DNA from: Pseudonocardia sp.
GTDB taxonomy: Bacteria > Actinomycetota > Actinomycetes > Mycobacteriales > Pseudonocardiaceae
Assembly (NCBI RefSeq): GCF_025965585.1
Contig: NZ_JAOPWR010000059.1
Location: 1-48,983 of the forward strand
Reading direction: 5' to 3'
DNA: 48,983 bases
Shown here: piece by piece, positions 8,214 to 15,164 of the stretch
Numbering within the stretch: position 1 is the stretch's first letter
Layout: every line of letters begins with the position of its first letter
Notes under the pieces: generated by a model
The model's input: the letters and a program-made list of their open reading frames with translations, nothing else
The model's database searches: none
Told to the model about the DNA's origin: nothing
Program-made: the position numbers and the translations under genes

Positions 8214-8759
8214 ATGGCAGGCACCCTGAGCGGCAAGCGCATCGCGATTCTGGCCGCCGACGGCGTGGAGCAGGTGGAGCTGACCGAACCGCGCGCCGCG
8301 GTGACGGCCGCGGGCGCGACCACGGACATCGTGTCGCTCTCCGACGGCACGATCCAGGCGATGAACGGTGACATCGAGCCCGCGGACACGTTCACCGTGG
8401 ACCTCACCGTCGCCAAGGCCTCGGCCGGCGACTACGACGCCCTGATCATGCCCGGTGGCACGGTCAACGCCGACAAGCTCCGCGTCGACGGGGACGTCCG
8501 CGCGTTCGTGCGCGAGATCGTCGGGGCGGGGAAGCCGATCGGCGTGATCTGCCACGCGCCGTGGACGCTGATCGACGCCGGGCTGGTCGAGGGACGGACG
8601 CTGACGTCGTTCCCGAGCGTCCGCACGGACCTGCGCAACGCGGGCGCCACCGTGGTCGACGAGGAGGTCGTCGTCGATCGCGGACTGGTCTCCAGCCGCG
8701 ACCCGCACGACCTGCCGGCGTTCTGCGCCGCCGTCGTCGAGGAGTTCACCCGCTCCTGA
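8214..8759 (+). CDS. DJ-1/PfpI-family protein
   Basis: 181 residues of the type 1 glutamine-amidotransferase-like fold (PfpI/YhbO group). The nucleophile is Cys113 in GVICHAPWTLIDAGL, the nucleophile elbow, with a conserved early Glu (VEQVELTEP, Glu22) that lowers its pKa in this family. Other landmarks are ALIMPGGTVNAD and GRTLTSFPSVRTDLRNAG. Family members are described as deglycases, glyoxalases or chaperone-like stress proteins; the reaction here is not determined. ATG start; GAGAGG sequence about 10 bases upstream. Probably cytoplasmic, as there is no signal peptide. Confidence 0.82.
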   Translation: MAGTLSGKRIAILAADGVEQVELTEPRAAVTAAGATTDIVSLSDGTIQAMNGDIEPADTFTVDLTVAKASAGDYDALIMPGGTVNADKLRVDGDVRAFVREIVGAGKPIGVICHAPWTLIDAGLVEGRTLTSFPSVRTDLRNAGATVVDEEVVVDRGLVSSRDPHDLPAFCAAVVEEFTRS

Positions 8760-8881
8760 ACGCCGTTCGCGCGCTCGGGACGGCGGCGGTCTCTTTGGCG
8801 GCTTCAGGTGACGGAAGCGCGGCGCTGGTACGTTCGTAAGTCGCTTCTCCACATCCCGTTGCGCGCGAAGGTGATCCGCCG

Positions 8882-11248
8882 GTGTCCAACAGCACGTCTC
8901 CCGCGCAGTCCAACGGGACCGATCCGAACGTCGATCCCGACGGCATCGAGCGCGAGCGTCGCTACGTCGCCATGCTCTACGAGCGGCTCGACGTGCGGCG
9001 GGCCGAGACCGCGCAGCGGCTGCACGACGTGCTGCACGACGAGACGGTCGGTACCCCGCAGGCCCTGACCGAGCGCGACGTCGCCGCCGGGATCTACACC
9101 GACCGCCTGGCGGCGCTGCGCGCGGCCGAGCACGGGCTCGCGTTCGGCCGCCTCGACGCCGACGACGGCGAGCGGCGCTACATCGGCCGGCTGGGCCTGC
9201 TCGACGAGGACAACGACTACGAGTCCTTGCTGATGGACTGGCGCGCCCCGGCGGCGCGGCCGTTCTACACGGCCACGGCGGCCTCCCCGGAAGGCATCCG
9301 CCGCCGCCGGCACCTGCGCACCCGCCGTCGTGAGGTCACGGCGATCGACGACGAGGTGCTCGACATCGACGCGGCCGGTGCCGCCGACCAGGCCAGCGGC
9401 CTTACCAGCGAGGCCGCGCTGCTGGCCGCCGTCGGCGCGAGCCGTACGGGCCGGATGTCCGACATCGTGGCGACCATCCAGTCCGAGCAGGACGCGATCA
9501 TCCGGTCCAAGCCGTCGGGCGTTCTCGTGGTGCAGGGCGGCCCCGGCACCGGCAAGACGGCCGTGGCGCTGCACCGGGCCGCCTACCTGCTCTACACCCA
9601 CCGCGACCGCCTGGCGCGGCGCGGCGTGCTCGTCGTCGGGCCGAACCCCACGTTCCTGTCCTACATCGGGCAGGTCCTGCCGTCGCTGGGCGAGACGTCG
9701 GTCGTGCTGGGCACCGTCGGGCAGCTCTTCCCGGGCCTGGACGCCCGCCGCCCCGAGCCGCCCGCGGTGTCGGAGGTCAAGGGCCGGCCCGACATGGCGC
9801 CGGTCGTGGCGGCGGCCGTCCGCGACCGCCAGCAGGTGCCGCCGCGCCCGGTCCGGCTGGTCGTCGACCAGCAGGACGTCCGGCTGGACCGCGACATCGC
9901 GAACACCGCCCGCACCCGGGCCCGGCGCTCGCGCAAGCCGCACAACGAGGCGAAGCGGATCTTCCAGAAGGAGGCCGTCCGGCTGCTCGCCGAGCAGGTG
10001 GCGCGCACGCTCGGCGGGCGCGGACTGCTCGACCGCGGCGACATCGGCGACATCCGCGAGGAGCTCAACGAGAGCCGCGAGCTGATGCGCGAGCTCGACA
10101 AGCTCTGGCCCACGCTCTCGGCCCAGGAGCTGCTCACGGACCTGTTCGCCGATCGGCGCAAGCTCAACTCGGTGGCCCGGCGCATCCCCGCCGACGACCG
10201 GGCGCTGCTGCTGCGCGACCGGCCCGCCGACGACGTGCCCGAAGGCCTGCGCTGGTCGCCGGCCGACGTCCCGCTGCTCGACGAGGCCGCGGAGCTGCTC
10301 GGCGACGACGGCTCCGAGGCCGCCGCCCGTGAGGCCGCCGCGCTGCGCGAGGAGATCCAGTACGCGCAGGGCGTGCTCGACGTCCTCGACCTGGAGGAGG
10401 ACCTCGACGACGAGCTGCTGCGGGCGGGTGACGTCGTCGACGCCGACCGGCTCGCCGAGCGTCAGCAGGTGCGCCGCTACGACTCCACCGCCGACCGGGC
10501 GGCGGCCGACCGCGAGTGGACCTACGGCCACGTGATCGTCGACGAGGCGCAGGAGCTCTCGCCGATGGCCTGGCGGCTGATCATGCGCCGCTCGCCGAGC
10601 CGGTCGATGACGCTCGTCGGCGACATCGCGCAGACCGGCGACCTGTCGGGCGCGAACTCGTGGGGCGAGGTGCTCTCGCCGTACGTGGCGAGCCGTTGGC
10701 GACTGGAGCAGCTGACCGTCAACTACCGGACGCCCGCGGAGATCTCCGACGTCGCCGACGACGTGCTCGCGGCCATCGAGCCCGGCCTCGCCCCGCCGCG
10801 CGCGGTGCGGAGCACAGGGGTGCCGCCGCGCGTGATCCGTACCGTCCCCGGCGAGCTGGAGGACGAGATCGCCAAGGTGCTCGCCGAGGAGACCGGCGCC
10901 GTGGGGGAGGGGCGCACCGCCGTCCTCGCCCCCGAGGAACGGGTCGCCGCGCTGCGGGAGCGGCTGCTGGGCACGGTCGAGCGCGACCTCGGACCGGTCG
11001 GTCCCGACGGGCCGCCCGACCCGGACGTCGACCTGGAGTCGCCGATCGTGGTGCTGCCCATCACCGCGGCGAAGGGCCTGGAGTTCGACGCGGTGGTGCT
11101 CGTCGAGCCGGCGGAGGTGCTGGCGGCCAGCCCGAGGGGTGCGAACGACCTCTACGTGGCGCTGACGCGCTCGACGCAGCGCCTGGCGGTGGTCCACAGC
11201 CGGGACCTGCCCCCGATGCTCCACCGCCTGGCGGAGCTGGAGGCCTGA
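8882..11248 (+). CDS. helD: HelD-family RNA polymerase recycling ATPase
   Basis: 788 residues of the UvrD/Rep-like superfamily 1 group. The N-terminus (to ~150) is a charged, long-helix segment typical of the HelD coiled-coil arm, including ERERRYVAMLYERLDVRRAE. Walker A is GGPGTGKT (219-226), motif II is VIVDEAQELSP, motif III is VGDIAQTGDLSG, and motif VI is in the C-terminal YVALTRSTQRLAVVHS. HelD removes stalled RNA polymerase from DNA and frees it from rifampicin in some actinomycetes (HelR). I found no rifampicin-associated element in the 122 bases upstream. GTG start; the gap to the previous gene has no clear terminator. Confidence 0.87.
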   Translation: MSNSTSPAQSNGTDPNVDPDGIERERRYVAMLYERLDVRRAETAQRLHDVLHDETVGTPQALTERDVAAGIYTDRLAALRAAEHGLAFGRLDADDGERRYIGRLGLLDEDNDYESLLMDWRAPAARPFYTATAASPEGIRRRRHLRTRRREVTAIDDEVLDIDAAGAADQASGLTSEAALLAAVGASRTGRMSDIVATIQSEQDAIIRSKPSGVLVVQGGPGTGKTAVALHRAAYLLYTHRDRLARRGVLVVGPNPTFLSYIGQVLPSLGETSVVLGTVGQLFPGLDARRPEPPAVSEVKGRPDMAPVVAAAVRDRQQVPPRPVRLVVDQQDVRLDRDIANTARTRARRSRKPHNEAKRIFQKEAVRLLAEQVARTLGGRGLLDRGDIGDIREELNESRELMRELDKLWPTLSAQELLTDLFADRRKLNSVARRIPADDRALLLRDRPADDVPEGLRWSPADVPLLDEAAELLGDDGSEAAAREAAALREEIQYAQGVLDVLDLEEDLDDELLRAGDVVDADRLAERQQVRRYDSTADRAAADREWTYGHVIVDEAQELSPMAWRLIMRRSPSRSMTLVGDIAQTGDLSGANSWGEVLSPYVASRWRLEQLTVNYRTPAEISDVADDVLAAIEPGLAPPRAVRSTGVPPRVIRTVPGELEDEIAKVLAEETGAVGEGRTAVLAPEERVAALRERLLGTVERDLGPVGPDGPPDPDVDLESPIVVLPITAAKGLEFDAVVLVEPAEVLAASPRGANDLYVALTRSTQRLAVVHSRDLPPMLHRLAELEA

Positions 11249-11275
11249 TCCGGCCGCGACCCGCGTGCGTGGCCC

Positions 11276-12043
11276 TCAGAGAGGGGTCACGTAGGCGCCG
11301 GAGATGCCGCCGTCCACCAGGAACGTGGACGCGGTGATGAAGCTGGCGTCGTCGCTGGCCAGGAACGCCACGGTGCCGGCGATCTCCTCGGGCTTCGCGA
11401 AGCGGCCCATCGGGATGTGCACGAGCCGGCGCTGCGCGCGCTCGGGATCGGCGGCGAACAGCTCCTGCAGGAGCGGGGTGTCGACCGGGCCGGGGCACAG
11501 CGCGTTGACGCGGATGCCCTCGCGCGCGAACTGCACGCCCAGCTCCCGGCTCATCGCCAGCACCCCGCCCTTGGACGCGGTGTAGGAGATCTGCGACGTG
11601 GCGGCGCCCATCACCGCGACGAACGACGCGGTGTTGACGATCGCCCCCCTGCCCTGGCGCTGCATGTAGGGGATCGCGGCCCGGCAGCACAGGTAGACCG
11701 AGGTCAGGTTGACCTCCTGCACCCGGCGCCAGGCGTCCAGGCCGGTGGTGAGGATCGAGTCGTCCTCGGGCGGGGAGATGCCGGCGTTGTTGAACGCGAC
11801 GTCCACGGAGCCGTAGGTGTCCGCGGCGGCGGCGAACAGTGCCTCGACGTCGCTCTCGGAGGTGACGTCGGTGCGGACGAACAGCCCGTCCACCTCCTTT
11901 GCCGCAGCCGTGCCGCTGTCGGTGTCGACGTCGCCGATGACGATCTTCGCGCCCTCCGATGCGAGCCGCCGCGCCGTGGCCAACCCGATCCCGCTGCCAC
12001 CGCCGGTGATCACCGCGGTGCGTCCCTCGAACCGTGCCGTCAT
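11276..12043 (-). CDS. Short-chain dehydrogenase/reductase
   Basis: 255 residues of the classical SDR fold. TGGGSGIG near the N-terminus is the cofactor motif, followed by FNNAGI, the Ser of VNTASF and the catalytic YTASK. An acidic residue after the second strand (VIGDVD) favours NAD over NADP. Substrate unknown; it is of the 3-oxoacyl-ACP-reductase-like group that covers many alcohols and ketones. The ATG at 12043 is chosen over an in-frame ATG 51 bases upstream because TAGGCT lies just before it (12053-12048 on the minus strand). Downstream of the three-gene amine operon but separated from it by a strong hairpin. Confidence 0.85.
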   Translation of the reverse strand: MTARFEGRTAVITGGGSGIGLATARRLASEGAKIVIGDVDTDSGTAAAKEVDGLFVRTDVTSESDVEALFAAAADTYGSVDVAFNNAGISPPEDDSILTTGLDAWRRVQEVNLTSVYLCCRAAIPYMQRQGRGAIVNTASFVAVMGAATSQISYTASKGGVLAMSRELGVQFAREGIRVNALCPGPVDTPLLQELFAADPERAQRRLVHIPMGRFAKPEEIAGTVAFLASDDASFITASTFLVDGGISGAYVTPL

Positions 12044-12079
12044 GGCGGTCAGCCTAGAAGCCCCCGTTCCGCGCGCCGT

Positions 12080-12121
12080 TTTGCGTCCGCGCACACTCCG
12101 TGGACGGTGCGAGGACGCAAA
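12080..12121 (-). terminator. Strong hairpin after the C26 hydrolase gene
   Basis: Arms TTTGCGTCCGCGCAC (12080-12094) and GTGCGAGGACGCAAA (12107-12121) pair at 14 of 15 positions around a 12-base loop. It begins right after the hydrolase stop on the minus strand. No U-tract follows, as is common in actinomycetes. It could also be a dispersed palindromic repeat. Confidence 0.6.
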
Positions 12122-12844
12122 TCAGCGCGCGGATCGGGGGCGGGCCGCCTCGACGAGGGCGGCCATCAGGCGGGCGTCGGCGGCCGTCTGCTCGGGGTGC
12201 CACTGGACGCCCACCACGAACGGCGCGCCCGCGAGTTCGACGGCCTCGATCGTGCCGTCGGCGGCCCGGCCGGTGGCGACCAGCGCGTCGCCGAGCCGGT
12301 CGATCGCCTGGTGGTGGTGGCACCGCACCGACACGGCCGGGCCGAGGGCGTGTCCGGCGAGCGCGGCGGGGTCGAGCGCCACCTCGACGCTTCCGAACAC
12401 GCCGGGCGCCGGGTTGTGGCCGTCGTGACCGACCACGTCTGGGAGGTGCTGGGTGAGCGTGCCGCCGAGCGCGACGTTGAGCACCTGCATGCCACGGCAG
12501 ACCCCGAGCACCGGGATCCGCCGGTCCAGGGCCCGGCGCAGCACCGCGGCCTCGGCGTCGTCCCGCTCGGTCCGGGGCACACCCGTGCGGGGATGCGGGT
12601 CGGCGCCGTAGCGGCCGGAGCTGACGTCGGGGCCGCCCGAGAGGATCACCGCGTCGAGCCGGTCGACGGCCTCGGCCGCCTCCACCAGCGGCGGGAGCAG
12701 CACCGGGACGCCACCCGCGGCCACCACCATGACGCTGTAGCTGAGGGGCAGCAGCACGGCGTCGGTGTCCCACACCCCCCACGCGGCCCGCTCGCCGTAC
12801 GCGGTGACGCCGACGACGGGGCGGCTAGAGGCGCTCGAACCCAC
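12122..12844 (-). CDS. Class C26 gamma-glutamyl hydrolase (PuuD-like)
   Basis: 240 residues. The nucleophile Cys116 is in VLGVCRGMQVLN, and His216/Glu218 are in GVQWHPEQ, completing the class I glutamine amidotransferase triad; LSGGPDV is a further family landmark. Such proteins cleave gamma-glutamyl amides such as gamma-glutamyl-GABA. The GTG at 12844 overlaps the end of the upstream glutamine-synthetase-like gene by 20 bases, so the two are translationally coupled. Together they could add and later remove a glutamyl group from an amine. The open frame upstream of 12844 lies inside the ligase gene and is not used. Confidence 0.82.
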   Translation of the reverse strand: MGSSASSRPVVGVTAYGERAAWGVWDTDAVLLPLSYSVMVVAAGGVPVLLPPLVEAAEAVDRLDAVILSGGPDVSSGRYGADPHPRTGVPRTERDDAEAAVLRRALDRRIPVLGVCRGMQVLNVALGGTLTQHLPDVVGHDGHNPAPGVFGSVEVALDPAALAGHALGPAVSVRCHHHQAIDRLGDALVATGRAADGTIEAVELAGAPFVVGVQWHPEQTAADARLMAALVEAARPRSAR

Positions 12845-14189
12845 GCCTGCGCTCCCAGTCGGTGACGGCGGAGTCGAACGCCGCCAGCTCGATGCGAGCG
12901 GCGTTGGCGTAGTGGTCCACGACCTCCTGGCCGAACGCGTCCACCGCCGCCGTCGAGGCCGCGAAGAGCTCCGCGGCCTCCCGCAGCGTGGACGGCACGC
13001 GCTCGGCATCCGAGGTGTAGGCGTTGCCCTGGAGCTCCGGGCCGAGCGGCAGCTCGTGCTCGATGCCGTGCAGCCCGGCCGCGATGAGGGCGGCGACGCC
13101 GAGGTAGGGGTTCATGTCGCCGCCCGGCACGCGGTTCTCCACGCGCAGGGCCGGACCGTGCCCGACGACGCGCAGCGAGCACGTCCGGTTGTCGGTGCCC
13201 CACGCGACGGCGGTGGGCGCGAACGAGCCCTCGGCGTAGCGCTTGTAGGAGTTGACGTTCGGGGCGAAGAGGTACGTGAACTCCCGCAGCAGGGCCTGCT
13301 GCCCGGCGAGGAAGTGGCTGAACAGCGGGGAGAAGTCGTGCTCGCCGTCGCCGGGGAAGACCGCGCCGTGTTCGGGGTCGCGCAGCGAGATGTGGATGTG
13401 GCACGAGTTGCCCTCGCGCTCGTCGTACTTCGCCATGAACGTCAGTGCCATGCCGGCCTGGTCGGCGATCTCCTTGGCCCCGGTCTTGTAGATCGTGTGG
13501 TTGTCGCAGGTGGTGAGCGCGTCGGCGTAGCGGAAGGCGATCTCGTGCTGGCCGAGGTTGCACTCACCCTTGGCCGACTCCACGACCATGCCCGCGCCCG
13601 CCATCCCGTTGCGGATGCGGCGCAGCAGCGGCTCGACGCGGGCGGTGCCGAGCATCGAGTAGTCGACGTTGTAGAGGTTGGCCGGCTGCAGGTCGTGGTA
13701 GGCCTTGCGCCAGGCCGTGTCGAACGAGTCGGCGAAGAGGAGGAACTCCAGCTCCGTGCCGACGTCGGCCACGAGCCCGTGCCCGGCGAGCCGGTCGAGC
13801 TGCCCGCGCAGGATCTGCCGTGGCGAGGCCACCACGGGCGATCCGTCGGCCCACTGCCCGTCGCACAGCACGAGCGCGGTGGCCTCGTGCCAGGGGATCC
13901 AGCGCAGGGTCGCCATGTCGGGCCTGAGCACGAAGTCGCCGTAGCCGCGCTCCCAGCTCGACATGGCGTAGCCGTCGACGGTGTTCATCTCGACGTCCAC
14001 CGCGAGGAGGTAGTTGCACGCCTCGGTTGCGTGGCCGACGACCTCGTCGAGGAAGTAGCGGGCGGCGCAGCGCTTGCCCTGCAGCCGGCCCTGCATGTCG
14101 GTGAACGCGACCAGCACGGTGTCGATCGTGCCGTCGTCGACGTGGACGCGGAGCTGCTCGACGGTGAGCCTGCCCTGGTGATGCCTCAT
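12825..14189 (-). CDS. Glutamine-synthetase-family gamma-glutamyl ligase
   Basis: 454 residues, in the size range of PuuA/GlnA3/GlnA4-type enzymes. A beta-grasp N-terminal domain (VLVAFTDMQGRLQGKRC) precedes the catalytic domain with TELEFLL, NSCHIHISLRD, and the ENRVPGGDMNPYL segment that carries the metal and ATP-binding arginine region in this family. Its partners are a glutamyl hydrolase and a choline-kinase-like enzyme rather than nitrogen regulators, so it more likely glutamylates an amine (polyamine, ethanolamine or methylamine are candidates) than makes bulk glutamine. Start ATG at 14189, 13 bases after the kinase stop. Confidence 0.83.
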   Translation of the reverse strand: MRHHQGRLTVEQLRVHVDDGTIDTVLVAFTDMQGRLQGKRCAARYFLDEVVGHATEACNYLLAVDVEMNTVDGYAMSSWERGYGDFVLRPDMATLRWIPWHEATALVLCDGQWADGSPVVASPRQILRGQLDRLAGHGLVADVGTELEFLLFADSFDTAWRKAYHDLQPANLYNVDYSMLGTARVEPLLRRIRNGMAGAGMVVESAKGECNLGQHEIAFRYADALTTCDNHTIYKTGAKEIADQAGMALTFMAKYDEREGNSCHIHISLRDPEHGAVFPGDGEHDFSPLFSHFLAGQQALLREFTYLFAPNVNSYKRYAEGSFAPTAVAWGTDNRTCSLRVVGHGPALRVENRVPGGDMNPYLGVAALIAAGLHGIEHELPLGPELQGNAYTSDAERVPSTLREAAELFAASTAAVDAFGQEVVDHYANAARIELAAFDSAVTDWERRRGFERL

Positions 14190-14202
14190 GGGCGTGAGCG
14201 TC

Positions 14203-15138
14203 TCACGGCTCGTCGGTGCTGCGGGCCACCGTCAGCAGGTGATCGAGATCGGGTCCGTCGAACTCCGCGACAGCGCGGTCGTACTTCTCAAGGCCCCACG
14301 ACCAGAAGTCGAAGTCCAGCGGGCTCGACCCGTCCTGGATCGACGCCCACAGCATCCAGCCGTACTTCGCCACCAGCCCGAACAGCCGCGCGCGGGCCAC
14401 CTGCGACGGGCGGGGCCGGCCGAAGTAGGCGGTGACCAGCACGTCCAGCAGCGGGACGGGCAGCGTCGCCTCGCTCCAGACGTTGCCCAGCTCGAAGCAG
14501 GGGTCGTTGTTGCCCGAGTACTCGTAGTCGATGATCCGGATGCGGTCCCCGGTGTCGATGAGGTTGCCCGCGAGGAGGTCGTTGTTGCACGGCAGGGTGT
14601 GCGTGCGCGGGCCCAGCGCCTCCCGGACCCGGGCCAGCGTGGGCGCGAACTCGTCGTAGCGCGGCGGCAGCCGGAACCCGTGCTCGGCGACGATCCGGCG
14701 GTACCGGGCCTGCACGGCGAACATGTCGAAGTCGCCTATGAACCGCGGGCCGGCGTGCAGCTGCCGGCACGCTGCGGCGACGCGGCCGAGCACGGCGGGG
14801 TCGTGCAGGTCGTCGTCGGTGAGGGCGGAGCCGGGGAGGAACCCGACGACCAGCCCCTCGCCGGGCCGGTAGTGCAGCACCGGGGCCCCCACCCCGGCTT
14901 CCGCGGCGGCGACGGAGTTGGCGTACTCGTGGTCGCGGTCGATGCCCAGCAGCCCGGGCCCGGCCGCGGGGATCCGCACGACCACCGTCCCGTCGGGCGT
15001 GGTGACCTTGAGGTTGCGGTTGGTCAGCCCGCCGGGGAGCTCCTCGACGGTCCGCGGACGGCCGGACGTGCGGGGGATGGCGTCGAGGAGCTCGTCGTCG
15101 GCCGGCACCGCAGGGATCGTAGGGACTCGCCCGGCCAC
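14203..15138 (-). CDS. Choline/ethanolamine-kinase-like phosphotransferase
   Basis: 311 residues of the APH/ChoK fold. Catalytic Asp187 and Asn192 are in CNNDLLAGN, and Asp204 is in IIDYEYSGNNDPCFELGN, a stretch characteristic of choline and ethanolamine kinases. The N-terminal LPGGLTNRNLKV fits the glycine-rich ATP loop. Substrate likely an amino alcohol; not proved. First gene of the minus-strand operon with the glutamyl ligase and hydrolase, and divergent by only 26 bases from the dimethylglycine-dehydrogenase-like gene. GTG start at 15138. CGTGAG-CGT-CTCACG (14193-14207) overlaps its stop. Confidence 0.8.
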   Translation of the reverse strand: MAGRVPTIPAVPADDELLDAIPRTSGRPRTVEELPGGLTNRNLKVTTPDGTVVVRIPAAGPGLLGIDRDHEYANSVAAAEAGVGAPVLHYRPGEGLVVGFLPGSALTDDDLHDPAVLGRVAAACRQLHAGPRFIGDFDMFAVQARYRRIVAEHGFRLPPRYDEFAPTLARVREALGPRTHTLPCNNDLLAGNLIDTGDRIRIIDYEYSGNNDPCFELGNVWSEATLPVPLLDVLVTAYFGRPRPSQVARARLFGLVAKYGWMLWASIQDGSSPLDFDFWSWGLEKYDRAVAEFDGPDLDHLLTVARSTDEP

Positions 15139-15164
15139 CGGACCAGACCGTAGGGTCGGCTCCT
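15139..15164. promoter_or_regulatory. Overlapping divergent promoters
   Basis: The 26-base gap holds TAGGGT at 15150-15155 for the plus-strand GTG at 15165 and, on the other strand, TACGGT (15153-15148) for the minus-strand GTG at 15138. The two -10 boxes share bases, so the transcripts are probably leaderless and the promoters compete or are co-controlled. Confidence 0.45.

Noticed and set aside
8760-8881. A rifampicin-associated element before helD
   Set aside because: I found no inverted repeat of that type in the upstream 122 bases.
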